Below are positions 8,862-18,330 of a stretch of 64,000 nucleotides of DNA, piece by piece (the first letter of the stretch is position 1; each line of letters opens with the position of its first letter). The notes below the pieces were generated by a model. That model was given only the letters and a program-made list of their open reading frames with translations. It was not told where the DNA came from and did not search any database. A program made the position numbers and the translations under genes. The stretch comes from an uncultured Schlesneria sp. (GTDB taxonomy: Bacteria; Planctomycetota; Planctomycetia; Planctomycetales; Planctomycetaceae), in the NCBI GenBank assembly GCA_903899985.1, contig CAIULL010000174.1, forward strand, positions 1 to 64,000, in the 5' to 3' direction.

Positions 8862-9527
8862 ATGTCAAATAACGATCCCTGGATTGATTCGAAAGCTGAC
8901 GTTCCAAAGCCACCGGCGGCAAAACCGATGAATGGCTGCCTGCTTGCCAGCTTGATCGTCGGCGGCCTTGGCATGGTGTGCCTGATGGTCTGCTGCGGAG
9001 CTTTTGCGTGGGTTGCATACTCGATGAAACCAACGATCACCAACGTTCCGGCCGAAGTTCGGGCGGTGAGTCAGCAAATCTTAGCGATCAATATTTCAGA
9101 TGATTTCATTCCTGAAAATGCCGTGACGATGGAAAACATGATCTTTACGAATCGGACGGTGACATTCCGGCATAAAGAAGGAAAAGGCCAGTTGTTGATG
9201 GGGACGATCATGCTGAAAATGGTTGATGCCAACCAGGCGAAACTTCAGTCAGGACAGATGCGCGGCCCGCTTGAAATACAAGTGCGAAACAATCTGGACA
9301 TCAAAAAAACCGAATCTCGGGAGATTATGATCAACGGTCAAAAGGCGTCGGTAGAGATCGTTGAAGCGACAGATCGCTCGACCGGCAAAGGGGTTCATAC
9401 GGCCGATCTGAATCTCAGTTTGCCTAACGGGGAGATCTTTATCCTGCTGCGATTAGATGACGACGTCTGGGACGAGGCAGCAGTGTTGAAGATGCTGGAA
9501 GAGTCAAAAGTCCCGGGCGGGGAATGA
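8862..9527 (+). CDS. Single-pass membrane protein, paralogue of the gene at 47054
   Basis: A 221-residue protein of unknown function. After a short Pro-rich cytoplasmic stretch, one membrane segment runs from about residue 27 to 50 (GCLLASLIVGGLGMVC and on). The rest is an exported or lumenal domain with beta-rich, charged sequence. The extracellular part shares an ordered pattern with the product of the gene at 47054-47680: VTMENM, then a G-K/R-G motif followed by LLMGTIMLKM in one and LLVGQMHIKM in the other. Both end in an acidic helix. The two are paralogues of an unnamed, probably planctomycete-specific family. The start follows GAGGAACCGCTC. Confidence 0.8.
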   Translation: MSNNDPWIDSKADVPKPPAAKPMNGCLLASLIVGGLGMVCLMVCCGAFAWVAYSMKPTITNVPAEVRAVSQQILAINISDDFIPENAVTMENMIFTNRTVTFRHKEGKGQLLMGTIMLKMVDANQAKLQSGQMRGPLEIQVRNNLDIKKTESREIMINGQKASVEIVEATDRSTGKGVHTADLNLSLPNGEIFILLRLDDDVWDEAAVLKMLEESKVPGGE

Positions 9528-9542
9528 AGGACGATGAGTTTG

Positions 9543-10481
9543 TCATGCCACGTCGCGATTCCGGCCCCCACCGGCCGGGGGAATCCGGTTTCCTGACGAT
9601 CGTCGTCGAGCGCGTCGATGTTCCCGTTCCAGATCATCAATCGCCAGACCCATGTGGTAAACCTCTTCGGCAAGGTGGTCGATCCGCCACGAAACTTCGT
9701 GGACGGTCTGTTCCATCCCGGCGGAGATGAGCGTCACCACACCCAGGAATAACAGCATTTGGCCGACTGCAGCAGTCAGCCAGCCTTTGGGCATATATTC
9801 GGCTGGCCCGCCAAAATAGCTCCACATGACCAGCACTGTGCCGCAAGTCAGCAATCCAACGCCGGCGTAAGCACAGAGCTGACCTGCAGCGGTTGACCAG
9901 CTTGTTCGCCGGGCCAACTGCTTTTGGAGAGCATTTCGAACGACGTGATCGTGATCTAAAAGCGTTTGAGAATTGTCGGTTGGGTGATTGACGTCATCGC
10001 GTCGAGAAGAAGGCTGATCCTCGGTCTCTTTGGCAAGTTGTGGAGCAGTTTCCTGCTTTTGCCGGACAGCTCGCTTCTTTCCCTTTGGTTTGTCTGGTTC
10101 AGAATCCAAAGGGATGACAGGTGCTGGCTCGAGATTTTCGCTATTGGATGCTTTGAACTGTGCCGAGGGTGCAGGGATTGCTGGCTGAGGCGGATCAACT
10201 CGATGTTCCGGCCTGGCGGAGATATTTTCCTGGGTGGGTGTTGGGGACGTCCGAGCGGCTGTCGGCGACAATGAAGCAGCGTCGAGAAGGTTTTGAGCCG
10301 ACCAGCGCGCCAATAATTCTCGAGCGTCGCGCTCAGTTTCCACGGCACGCGGGGCGTTAACGACTCGTGAAGTTTCGAAAGCAGCAATGCCAAGTTCCGA
10401 TTGACAACGAGCGCAAAGCATCCGTCGGTTGTCCGTGGACAACTCGGCCGCGACATCAGCCCGGCACGAAGAGCACCACAT
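9543..10481 (-). CDS. Zinc-ribbon protein with two C-terminal membrane segments
   Basis: A 312-residue protein of unknown function. The N-terminus holds a treble-clef-like zinc ribbon with Cys3/Cys6 and Cys23/Cys26. Next comes a long Pro/Ser/Lys-rich linker of low complexity (about 60-170). Two membrane segments follow at about 205-225 and 240-260, then a charged helix rich in Glu/Arg that may form a coiled coil (about 262-297). The plan suggests a cytoplasmic metal-binding head tethered to the membrane. It converges on the 8862 gene with a 15-bp gap. Confidence 0.75.
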   Translation of the reverse strand: MWCSSCRADVAAELSTDNRRMLCARCQSELGIAAFETSRVVNAPRAVETERDARELLARWSAQNLLDAASLSPTAARTSPTPTQENISARPEHRVDPPQPAIPAPSAQFKASNSENLEPAPVIPLDSEPDKPKGKKRAVRQKQETAPQLAKETEDQPSSRRDDVNHPTDNSQTLLDHDHVVRNALQKQLARRTSWSTAAGQLCAYAGVGLLTCGTVLVMWSYFGGPAEYMPKGWLTAAVGQMLLFLGVVTLISAGMEQTVHEVSWRIDHLAEEVYHMGLAIDDLEREHRRARRRSSGNRIPPAGGGRNRDVA

Positions 10482-10902
10482 CGGTCAATTCCGCAAGGTT
10501 AATTCTGAGACGAAAAGAAAACGAGAAGGGGCGGTGAAAATGCCACTTATCGCGCGGAGGCTATCGAGACTCCGTTTTTACTGCAAGATCGGTTCATTCG
10601 TTTAAGCGTGTAGACGAGTAAATGACTCGAAATCAACCGCCCACGGATCAACCAGGGATGCCCGAGAAAGATGCTCGCTGCCTGTGGTTTTTGCCCTTGA
10701 ACATCTTTCTCAATTTCAAGATTCCTAGTGAGTCGTGTAGTGATCAGCGGTAAGACCCATAAAAATTGCTGGTTTTCGTCGGTTTGACGATCCTGGCTGA
10801 AAAAATCATCGTTACCCCTCCAAGAAATCAATCAACGGCACCAAGGTTGCACTACGTCAAATGCTTTGCTGAACAGCGACTTGTGAAGTCGTAGGAACAT
10901 TC
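10482..10902. other. Intergenic region, no gene seen
   Basis: A 421-bp gap between divergent genes. A weak hairpin (CGGAG at 10555 pairing with CTCCG near 10571, then TTTTT) looks like a small plus-strand terminator with no recognisable gene before it, which could indicate a short RNA. The minus-strand 94-codon ORF here has no family features. Confidence 0.3.
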
Positions 10903-11526
10903 ATGAGCATCATTACGTGTCGGTCCCATTTTACTCGTGAAACACCGAGTTTCTTTTTGGGGCAACCTGCGGAAGTTCTGCTGAATTACGTTGGCGGTTC
11001 AACCGGTTCCTGGCGAGTGAACAGCGTGACGACTCATTCTGGTGCGCCTTTAAAAACGGCGACGCACGTTGAGATCGTTAATGGCAGGACTTTCCGTCCC
11101 CAGATGGGGGCGTCATGGGTTCTGCGTGGTATCGTGAAAAATACCAGGTTTGTCACTCGGGAAGAGCGTCCAGCGCTGGAGCCACGGTATTTCAAACAGG
11201 GACCTGTCGAATCGACGTGCGCGGCGTTAATCCCGATTCGAAAGTCTGCCGCCTGGTGGAATCTCGAACATGACGAACGGCAAGAGATCATCGAAGATCG
11301 ATCGAGGCAGATCGGCCGAGGGATGCGATTTCTCCCTGCGATTGCGCGCCGATTTTTGTATGGAAGAGACTTGGGCGAGCCATTCGATTTGGTGACGTGG
11401 TTTGAGTACTCAAGCCGTGATCAATCGATTTTCGACGATTTAGCCGGTGCACTTCGTTCATCGCTGGAATGGCAATACATTGAACGCGAAATTGACATCC
11501 GATTAGTTAAAGAACCGCGAAAGTGA
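10903..11526 (+). CDS. Chlorite-dismutase-like (HemQ/ChdC superfamily) protein
   Basis: A 207-residue member of the chlorite dismutase family, recognised from CAALIPIRKSAAWW, the GRGMRFLPAIARRF helix, the RDLGEPFDLVTWFEYS strand and the C-terminal SSLEWQYIEREIDIRLV block. Relatives decarboxylate coproheme to heme or detoxify chlorite. In homologues I remember, a His lies just before the RDLGEPFD block and would be the proximal heme ligand. Here that position reads FLYGRDLG with no His, so heme binding is doubtful. hemB is in the same window but 22 kb away. Confidence 0.8.
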   Translation: MSIITCRSHFTRETPSFFLGQPAEVLLNYVGGSTGSWRVNSVTTHSGAPLKTATHVEIVNGRTFRPQMGASWVLRGIVKNTRFVTREERPALEPRYFKQGPVESTCAALIPIRKSAAWWNLEHDERQEIIEDRSRQIGRGMRFLPAIARRFLYGRDLGEPFDLVTWFEYSSRDQSIFDDLAGALRSSLEWQYIEREIDIRLVKEPRK

Positions 11527-11678
11527 ACGCGTGAAATCGATTTTTTTCCGAGAATGAGTTGTAAATCACGGTCGGCTGATTTCCTGCCGGACCCCACCCC
11601 TTTGCGAGTTTCTGTGTCGTATGCCTATGATGGCGGAGGTTTTCTGCCACAAGGCCACACGTCCTGGAAATTCACTTC

Positions 11679-14606
11679 ATGAGTTCGTCATCGACATCGG
11701 AAGGATCGGTACCGCCGGAGGAACCGGAACACACGTATCGACTCTCTCAGGAATCACCGATTGCGCCTGAGGGGATCCAACCTCCGCCACCTGTCAAAAA
11801 ATACGTCTCGAAAAAGTCACCGAAGCCAAAGACATCGAATTTTGTCGCTATGATCGGCTTTAACGTGCTGGTATTTGTGACAAGTGTCTGCGTGATGACT
11901 TTGGAGTTAACCGCCTCGCGTCTGATCGGCAAGCATGTTGGTTCGTCGCTTTACACCTGGACGTCAGTCATCGGTGTCGTGCTTGCCGGGATCACGCTGG
12001 GGAACTGGTTAGGTGGGTGGTTGGCAGATCGGTTTGATCGCGCGCGTTCGCTTGCATGGATGTATCTTCTTGCCAGCTTGTCGTGCGGCAGCGTGTTGTG
12101 GCTGGACCAGTTGGTGGGCACGATCCCGCGGCCCGAATCATTAAGCTGGCCGGCCTGGGTGCTGACTGTGGTTGCCCTGATCTTTTTACTTCCTGCCTTG
12201 GCGTTAGGGACGACTTCGCCACTGGTGGCGAGCATGGCTCTGGATCGCGGTTCCAAAACCGGTTCAACAGTCGGAAATGTTTATGCATGGGGGGCTCTTG
12301 GATCGATTGTCGGGACGTTTCTGACAGGGTTTTATTTGATCGATGTTTGGGGGACCCGTTCGATTATTGGTCTGACTGCCGTCACTCTGGCACTTCTGGC
12401 GGTGATTGTTGTCGGAACGCGGCACATTTTCCGGACAGCGGTCGTGCTGGGTTGGCTGCAACTGCTGGGCTGGATAATGCTGTTCGCGACGGCGCAAACC
12501 CATGTCCTTGCGGCGGCAGGGCACACGATGGGAAAGTGCCTTTCGGTCGCTCAATCGAAACATGAGGCCGCGCTGACTCAAGAAAAGTGGATGACGTTCG
12601 GCGGCCAGGTCGGCGACAAGTTTCATGAGATTGGCCTGATTCTGAGATTACGAGATGACCCTCTGCACAAATACCACGATGAGAGCAACTATTCCGACAT
12701 CCTTGTCAGTGACACGGTACTTAATGACAAAACGATCAAAATGCTGAGGCTCGATAAACTGATCCACAGCTATTACGACCCGGACGATCCAACATCGCTG
12801 CATTATGAGTATGAAAAAGTCTACGCTGCGGTAACCAAAAAGGTGGCCGCGCCCTCGAATCTGGTGCCATTGGTTCTGCCACTGGACGGGCTGTCCGGCG
12901 TGACGTTGACCAGTCAGGAGTTGCCCGACGGAGTTGTCCTCGATGAAGCAAATCAGTTGTTACGGATTGAGCAGCCCTCGAACGAAGTCTTTACCCGTTT
13001 GCTCGCGTTGGCTCCTGAAGTGAACTACTGGAAAGCCGTCGAGCAATTGCAGATAGAAACGATCAAGCCATCCTGGGGCGGTTTTTCTTCCGTCAGCCTG
13101 ACAACGTTGCCGGAAGGCGTCGTGATCCCCGATGATTTTGGATCGACCATTCGCCATGACGAAACGCTACAGGTGTTGATCGCCTATCGACCACTTTCCA
13201 AAGACGATCGAGACCGGCTGATTGCCAGCACTCGTTCGGCGGTCTGGCATCAGACCATTACAAAGCTTTTGCGAGAATCGCGACGATCAACGGCTTGCTT
13301 TTTTGGGGGTGGCGGATTCATCTTTCCCCGATGGTTTCTGCAGGAATTTCCCGGCAGTACACGGATCGATGTCGCGGAGTTGGACCCGGCCGTTCATCGT
13401 GCGGTCCAGAAAGAAATGGGACTGACACCCGAGTTAGAAACGCGGATTCATACGACAATCGGTGATGCGCGAAACTTCGTCGACGACCAACTACGAGCGA
13501 ATGGGCAACGCCGCAGCCGTGGCGAGTCACCGATCACTTATGATTTCATTTACGCTGATGCCTTCAATGATTTCAGTATTCCGTGGCACCTGACGACTCG
13601 AGAGTTTCTACAGAAAACGCACGACCTGCTGAGCGATCAAGGTGTGTTTCAGGCCAATATTATCGATATCTATCCGCGCACTGAATATCCCGGCACTCTC
13701 GTCGGTGTCGCCGAAGCGGAATATAGCGGTCGACTTCCCGTTGGGGTCCTGTTAGACGATGTTCGGAGAGATAAGCTCGTACCCGCGGCCAAGCCGTTCG
13801 CACCACTGGAAGTCATGGAACTGGTGACCAATCGATATCGGTTGCGAGTTCCGCGAACACTGACGTCTGCAGAAGAACAGAAGTTACTGAACGTCACCTG
13901 GCCGTCTGTTAAGAAGCAAACTGAATTTGAGGTTTCCAAAGGGTTTCAGCCCGAGATAAATTTGACTGACGAAAAGGAAGGCTGGGCCAGGTCAATCTCT
14001 GAACTCGCAAAACAGTCGCAGAAGCGAATGCCCTACGTCGGTGAAATTCCAGAACAACTCGAAGCCGCCGGCGGGAAACTTGAAGGCTGGGTGCCAGCAA
14101 CATCCCCGTTTGAATTTGTTGAGGTTTATCGGCTTGGTGGAGACCGGCATATTCTTGGCTTTCGCGGGATCGTTTCCGATGACGCTGCACAACGATTAAT
14201 TCAACTTGATTCACAAAATAAGGCCTGGTCTGACGCAGTAACGAATGCGGCGAGACGATCGCGTCTCAGTGGAGGGGGCCGCTTTATGGGCCGTTATGTC
14301 GCAACGGCTGCAAAGGTTTTTCCGAACATTTACCTGTTTAGCACGTCATACCAGCAACCAACCGCGAACCGGGACACCTTCGTCATGGTTTGTTCACGTC
14401 AGCCCATCGATCTGAAATCGCTGGACAATACTGGGGAATGGACGGGCGGCCCCTTCGCGTCGTTGCAAACGGAATCGGGGCGATCAGAACCGACGTTGAG
14501 CGGTCAGATGAGTGCTGTGCTTGCGCTTGCCGAAGGCCGGATCCTGAACGATGACTTTGCTCCTGTCGATAACCTGCTTGTCCCCGTCTTCATGTCGCAA
14601 GAATAA
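11679..14606 (+). CDS. Fused MFS-like membrane domain / spermidine synthase-like protein with extra repeated modules
   Basis: A 975-residue protein. Residues 1-54 are a Pro/Ser-rich cytoplasmic tail. About eight membrane segments cover 55-280 (CVMTLELTASRL, then the GNWLGGWLADRF loop typical of fused spermidine synthases). The domain from about 305 begins like spermidine synthase (KYHDESNYSDILV). The nucleotide-binding fold resumes at 538-580 (CFFGGGGFIFPRW, VAELDP), with IYADAFNDF at 624-632. The end (NDDFAPVDNLLVPVF) is also family-typical. Inserted at about 400-530, and again at 715-750 and 812-860, are short modules with a W-X-X-A/T helix that resemble each other. The substrate is unknown; true polyamine aminopropyl transfer is not assured. 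Confidence 0.85.
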   Translation: MSSSSTSEGSVPPEEPEHTYRLSQESPIAPEGIQPPPPVKKYVSKKSPKPKTSNFVAMIGFNVLVFVTSVCVMTLELTASRLIGKHVGSSLYTWTSVIGVVLAGITLGNWLGGWLADRFDRARSLAWMYLLASLSCGSVLWLDQLVGTIPRPESLSWPAWVLTVVALIFLLPALALGTTSPLVASMALDRGSKTGSTVGNVYAWGALGSIVGTFLTGFYLIDVWGTRSIIGLTAVTLALLAVIVVGTRHIFRTAVVLGWLQLLGWIMLFATAQTHVLAAAGHTMGKCLSVAQSKHEAALTQEKWMTFGGQVGDKFHEIGLILRLRDDPLHKYHDESNYSDILVSDTVLNDKTIKMLRLDKLIHSYYDPDDPTSLHYEYEKVYAAVTKKVAAPSNLVPLVLPLDGLSGVTLTSQELPDGVVLDEANQLLRIEQPSNEVFTRLLALAPEVNYWKAVEQLQIETIKPSWGGFSSVSLTTLPEGVVIPDDFGSTIRHDETLQVLIAYRPLSKDDRDRLIASTRSAVWHQTITKLLRESRRSTACFFGGGGFIFPRWFLQEFPGSTRIDVAELDPAVHRAVQKEMGLTPELETRIHTTIGDARNFVDDQLRANGQRRSRGESPITYDFIYADAFNDFSIPWHLTTREFLQKTHDLLSDQGVFQANIIDIYPRTEYPGTLVGVAEAEYSGRLPVGVLLDDVRRDKLVPAAKPFAPLEVMELVTNRYRLRVPRTLTSAEEQKLLNVTWPSVKKQTEFEVSKGFQPEINLTDEKEGWARSISELAKQSQKRMPYVGEIPEQLEAAGGKLEGWVPATSPFEFVEVYRLGGDRHILGFRGIVSDDAAQRLIQLDSQNKAWSDAVTNAARRSRLSGGGRFMGRYVATAAKVFPNIYLFSTSYQQPTANRDTFVMVCSRQPIDLKSLDNTGEWTGGPFASLQTESGRSEPTLSGQMSAVLALAEGRILNDDFAPVDNLLVPVFMSQE

Positions 14607-14613
14607 CGGTGAG

Positions 14614-14634
14614 GGGTCTGTGAATCGCAGACCC
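14614..14634. terminator. Hairpin between convergent genes
   Basis: A perfect 7-bp stem (GGGTCTG and CAGACCC) with a 7-nt loop, 7 bp after the stop of the spermidine synthase-like gene and before the convergent phosphoesterase gene. No clear T run follows, so termination is only probable. Confidence 0.5.
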
Positions 14635-14684
14635 GGTTCGCCGTATTTAATCAATTTCGATCAAAAATGTTGAGAATTGTTTTC

Positions 14685-15680
14685 TCAGTCGGCGGGGACG
14701 TTCTTTCTGCGAAGCCGAATGACAAATGCGGCGAGCCCACCAATTGCGAACAGGGCCAGGCTGGATGGCTCGGGAACAGGTGCTATCGCATCGAGTCCGA
14801 CGGCGTTACCAATGCGACCGAGGTCGAAGTTATCTTCGATCGTCGCGAGGACATTATAGTGATTGATGGACTGCGCCGAGGTTGTCCCTGGAGTAATACC
14901 CGCGCCAGATAGGATTGTGGCAATGTGGTTGGTTGAACTGAAATCATCTTCATCCCAAGTGACGATTAAGAGGCTGTTGTGCGTTTCCGCCCAAACTCGA
15001 TAAGCGTCCATATTACCCTGCAGCCAGGTATCCCCATTCTGAATTGCTATTGCATCGGCAGCGGGGTTTGAAGAGCTTGCTCCATTATGCATATCGTTGA
15101 TCTGATTCGGCGCGACGAATGCAACGCTTGGCAACGTGGAGAAATCGGTTGGGAAAGAAGCAAAAGTCTGGTTTGTGTTGGCGGGTAGCAGATTGCCGTT
15201 CAGAGTGTTGCTGGTCCCGTTTTGAAAATTCACGCCCGCGTTGTGCTTGGCAGCATAGAGAGCACTGTTAAATGTGTCCCCGGTGTAGCCGACAGATGGC
15301 ATCGTTTCATTGTAACCAGCGTAAGTCAGCCCGGCGTGCAGCAACTGCTCACCGAGGTTTGGAGCGTTAAGTGGCCATTGCGGTTGGTTGGGCGGAACAA
15401 GTCCAGAAATGTTCGGGTCGCCAGTGACACCCTGGGTTGACCCTGAGAACAAAGCGATATAATTGGGCTGGCTGGGATGAGTCACTGCGTAAGATTGCGT
15501 CATCAATAGCCCACTGGGAATCAGCGTATTGTTAATATAATTCGCAGCGGAATTTCCGACGATGTCGCTGAAACCGTGATTTTCTTCTATCACAACGACG
15601 ATGTGGTCCCATCCGGCGTTTGCGGGGGCCGCGCCCGCGACGGATCCAAAAATAGCCAGCAAAGAAATAATCCGTTTCAT
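14685..15680 (-). CDS. Secreted phosphoesterase (acid phosphatase/phospholipase C-like) with PEP-CTERM anchor
   Basis: A 331-residue exported protein. The start at 15680 (MKRIISLLA) follows GGAGAA with good spacing, unlike the ATG 12 nt upstream. A signal peptide covers about 1-22 (cleavage near ANA-GW). The phosphoesterase core shows VVIEENHGFSDI near the start, THPSQPNYIALFSG with the likely catalytic Ser/Asn region, and LIVTWDEDD near the end. The C-terminus has a PEP-CTERM signal: VPEPSSLALFAIGG, a hydrophobic segment and RLRRK. That signal is normally processed by an exosortase, and none is present here. Confidence 0.9.
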   Translation of the reverse strand: MKRIISLLAIFGSVAGAAPANAGWDHIVVVIEENHGFSDIVGNSAANYINNTLIPSGLLMTQSYAVTHPSQPNYIALFSGSTQGVTGDPNISGLVPPNQPQWPLNAPNLGEQLLHAGLTYAGYNETMPSVGYTGDTFNSALYAAKHNAGVNFQNGTSNTLNGNLLPANTNQTFASFPTDFSTLPSVAFVAPNQINDMHNGASSSNPAADAIAIQNGDTWLQGNMDAYRVWAETHNSLLIVTWDEDDFSSTNHIATILSGAGITPGTTSAQSINHYNVLATIEDNFDLGRIGNAVGLDAIAPVPEPSSLALFAIGGLAAFVIRLRRKNVPAD

Positions 15681-16093
15681 CAAATTCTCCAATGCTTGGG
15701 TTCAGGCAACAGCCATCGATCCAGCGCGCTTGACCAAAGGACTTAATCGTTCCCACGTTTCTGATGCCGCCGCGGTCGGAATATACGGAAATGACGTGAT
15801 CGTTCGTTTTGTGAGAGGAACGTTGGCATGAGCAATCAAATGACATTTATTTGGAAAGAATCAACGCTCGTTCTAAAAACTGCGGATATTGTACGCCCAA
15901 TGAAGTGGATCGGAACAGGTATGTTTTTGATGCTTCAAACGCCGATTTGAATTTGCTTCGACGACGAGTTTTACTCACAAGACCGCACTCATAGCTAAGT
16001 TACGAACGAAGCCGGGATTGACCGATTTGCGAGTCGTGACTAAAAGCCACAGTGACCGTTTCGGATTCGAGATTGTGGCAAGGAGTGCCAGAG
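15681..16093. other. Divergent intergenic region
   Basis: Upstream of both the PEP-CTERM phosphoesterase (minus) and the TPR lipoprotein (plus). A possible plus-strand -35 (TTGACC near 16018) lies in it, but no convincing -10 follows at ideal distance. I see no gene. Confidence 0.3.
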
Positions 16094-17362
16094 ATGCGAC
16101 GCTTCGTAGGCATGTTGTTTCTAGGGTGGGTCATTGGTTGTGGTGGGGTGAATTCTGCCCCGTCCACGGTACAGGATGTGCCGGTTCCAGAGATTACTGT
16201 ACCCGCCGAAGTGGCCCCGTTATTTGAGCGGGGCGAGCTCGCACAGGCGGTCGAGGCTTTGTCCGCCATGATCAGAAAGGAGCCTCGAGACGTCACACTC
16301 TATTCGCTGCGTGCGACGGCTTATCACCGTTTGGGAAACAATGAACAGGCAATGGCGGATCTGGATCGCGCCATTGAACTGGATGGTAAAGATGCCAGAC
16401 TCTTTAATAACCGTGGCTTTGTCCGGCTTGGGATGGAACAGTTTCAAGAGGCCATCGCCGACTTTGACAAGGCAACTGAACTCTCGCCAAAATTCACCAA
16501 CGCCTACAACAATCGTGGGCTGCTTTGTATTGCTCAGCAGCGGTATAACGATGCAATTGTCGATTTTAATACTGCCATTCAAATCGACCCTCATTACATT
16601 GATGCCTATAACAACCGAGGGTTTGCGGAACTGGAAGCTGGACAGATCGAACGAGCCCTCGACGATTTCAACGCGGCCATTCAGCTCAATCCAAAGTATG
16701 TCAATGCTTACAACAATCGCGGACTACTTCGCGCACAAGCCGGTGATTTTGAGAACGCTGTGATTGACTTTACACAGGCGATGATGCTCGATCCGCTCAA
16801 TCCAAAGTACTACCAGCATCGAGCCGAGGTCTACCTGCAACAGGGTGCCGCCGATAAAGCGGTCGCTGATGAGAGAAAGATCGTCTGGTTGATCCAGTTG
16901 CACGAATTCGGCGCCAATATCGCCGCATCACAGCGCCCGGTCCGCGAACTGACACAACGCGCACGCCACTACCTGGATGTGAATGATTTTGAAAACGCCC
17001 TGAAGGATTTGGATCGAGCTGTTTTACTCGATCCTCAGTCGTCGGAAGCTCTGGCGGCGCGTGCCAATCTTCATCTGCGGAAAAAGTCGATGCAAAATGC
17101 CAAAGCAGACGCTGTCGCTTCCCTGGCGATCGAGCCAAATCAAGAAGCATTCTCGGTTCTTGGCGACGTGTTCTTGAGTCAGCGAGATTACGACAAGGCG
17201 ATCGAGAACTTTGCCAATGCAAGACGTGTCGACCCCACTGTCGCGGAGGCCTATTATGCAAAATCGAAAGCATTAGCAGCACAAGGTGAGGTCGAGAAGG
17301 CCCGCGATACATTGCAGCAGGCATTAGTCCTGGACCCTGATGTCGAAAGTCGGTTGCGTTGA
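16094..17362 (+). CDS. TPR-repeat lipoprotein
   Basis: A 422-residue protein. I place the start at ATG 16094 because AAGGAG lies 11 nt upstream and the product then begins with a lipoprotein signal (MRRFVGMLFLGWVIGCGG, lipidation Cys in VIGC). The mature part is a chain of tetratricopeptide repeats of the Asn-Asn-Arg-Gly type (NNRGFVRLG, NNRGLLCIA, NNRGFAELE, NNRGLLRAQ), each about 34 residues apart, followed by more divergent repeats to the C-terminus. Such proteins act as scaffolds on the membrane. No specific partner can be named. Confidence 0.88.
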   Translation: MRRFVGMLFLGWVIGCGGVNSAPSTVQDVPVPEITVPAEVAPLFERGELAQAVEALSAMIRKEPRDVTLYSLRATAYHRLGNNEQAMADLDRAIELDGKDARLFNNRGFVRLGMEQFQEAIADFDKATELSPKFTNAYNNRGLLCIAQQRYNDAIVDFNTAIQIDPHYIDAYNNRGFAELEAGQIERALDDFNAAIQLNPKYVNAYNNRGLLRAQAGDFENAVIDFTQAMMLDPLNPKYYQHRAEVYLQQGAADKAVADERKIVWLIQLHEFGANIAASQRPVRELTQRARHYLDVNDFENALKDLDRAVLLDPQSSEALAARANLHLRKKSMQNAKADAVASLAIEPNQEAFSVLGDVFLSQRDYDKAIENFANARRVDPTVAEAYYAKSKALAAQGEVEKARDTLQQALVLDPDVESRLR

Positions 17363-17480
17363 TCGGCCAGAGGTCAGCGGCGAAAGTACTCAAAATAAGA
17401 AATCACGGATCATTGCTTTCACTCACGTGTGACCAGCGATCTTCAAAAGTTGTTCCGGTTTCATTGCAGGTTATGAGTTC

Positions 17481-18302
17481 ATGTCGACGTTCCAGTTAAA
17501 GACAAAAATCCAGGGACCGATTGCCGTGATTGGGGATACACACGGCCAAACGGAAAAACTGTCAATTATTTTGGATCGACTTCGTCAGACTCCAGTATTC
17601 GATCGGCGTTGGGTTGTTTTCATCGGGGATTTCGTTGATCGCGGGCCTGATTCCAAAGCGGGAATCGAAATGGTTCTTGATTTCATTAAAACTCATCCGA
17701 AAACGACGGCGGTGATGGGAAATCACGAGTTTGCGATGTGTTCTGCCCTCGGCTGGCTGCCTGTCACGGAAACCTCCAGCTGGGGTGAACGCTGGATCGA
17801 GCATTACAACTCGGAGAAAACATTTTCCTCCTATGGTGCCAAAGTCGGCGACTTAAAGGATCTTGCAGAAAAAGTCCCTGCCACACATCGCGATTTTCTG
17901 ACCGATCTGCCGTGGTGTGTCGAACATCCACAGTTGCTGTTCGTTCACGCCGGGCTTGATCCGAACATGCCGTTTAAAGTTCAATTGCGGATTCTTCAGC
18001 AAACGGATTACTTGCTGAATCGTCCTCAATGGCTTTGCGAAAAATCATTTGTCGAAATGGATCCTCCTGCAGATTGTCCGTTTACTGTCGTTTCAGGACA
18101 CGTAAAAGTCGATAAAGCGGTAATTCGTCCTCGACGAATTCTTGTGGATACGACAGGTGGCGATAGTGGTGAGCTGAGTTGTGTCCTGATGCCCGAAAAA
18201 CGAGTCATTACGTCCGCCAAAAATGAAGCGCCCATCAACCTGGAAGAGTTATCGTCGACGAACGAGACCAGTTCATCGAAGTGGTGGAACTTCTGGAGTT
18301 GA
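17481..18302 (+). CDS. PPP-family serine/threonine protein phosphatase
   Basis: A 273-residue calcineurin-like metallophosphoesterase. All PPP signature motifs are present in order: GDTHG, GDFVDRGPDS, GNHEF, a His in VHAGLDP and SGHVKVDKA. The enzyme binds two metal ions and dephosphorylates Ser/Thr residues, or sometimes diadenosine polyphosphates. The C-terminus is Ser/Thr-rich and ends in WWNFWS. The isochorismatase gene follows after 28 bp on the same strand and is probably co-transcribed. Confidence 0.88.
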   Translation: MSTFQLKTKIQGPIAVIGDTHGQTEKLSIILDRLRQTPVFDRRWVVFIGDFVDRGPDSKAGIEMVLDFIKTHPKTTAVMGNHEFAMCSALGWLPVTETSSWGERWIEHYNSEKTFSSYGAKVGDLKDLAEKVPATHRDFLTDLPWCVEHPQLLFVHAGLDPNMPFKVQLRILQQTDYLLNRPQWLCEKSFVEMDPPADCPFTVVSGHVKVDKAVIRPRRILVDTTGGDSGELSCVLMPEKRVITSAKNEAPINLEELSSTNETSSSKWWNFWS

Positions 18303-18330
18303 ATCATGTGAGAGCCAAGGAACGAGTCGA

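Noticed and set aside
10547-10831. Minus-strand 94-codon ORF
   Set aside because: It lacks a ribosome-binding site, has mixed low-information composition and no domain features.
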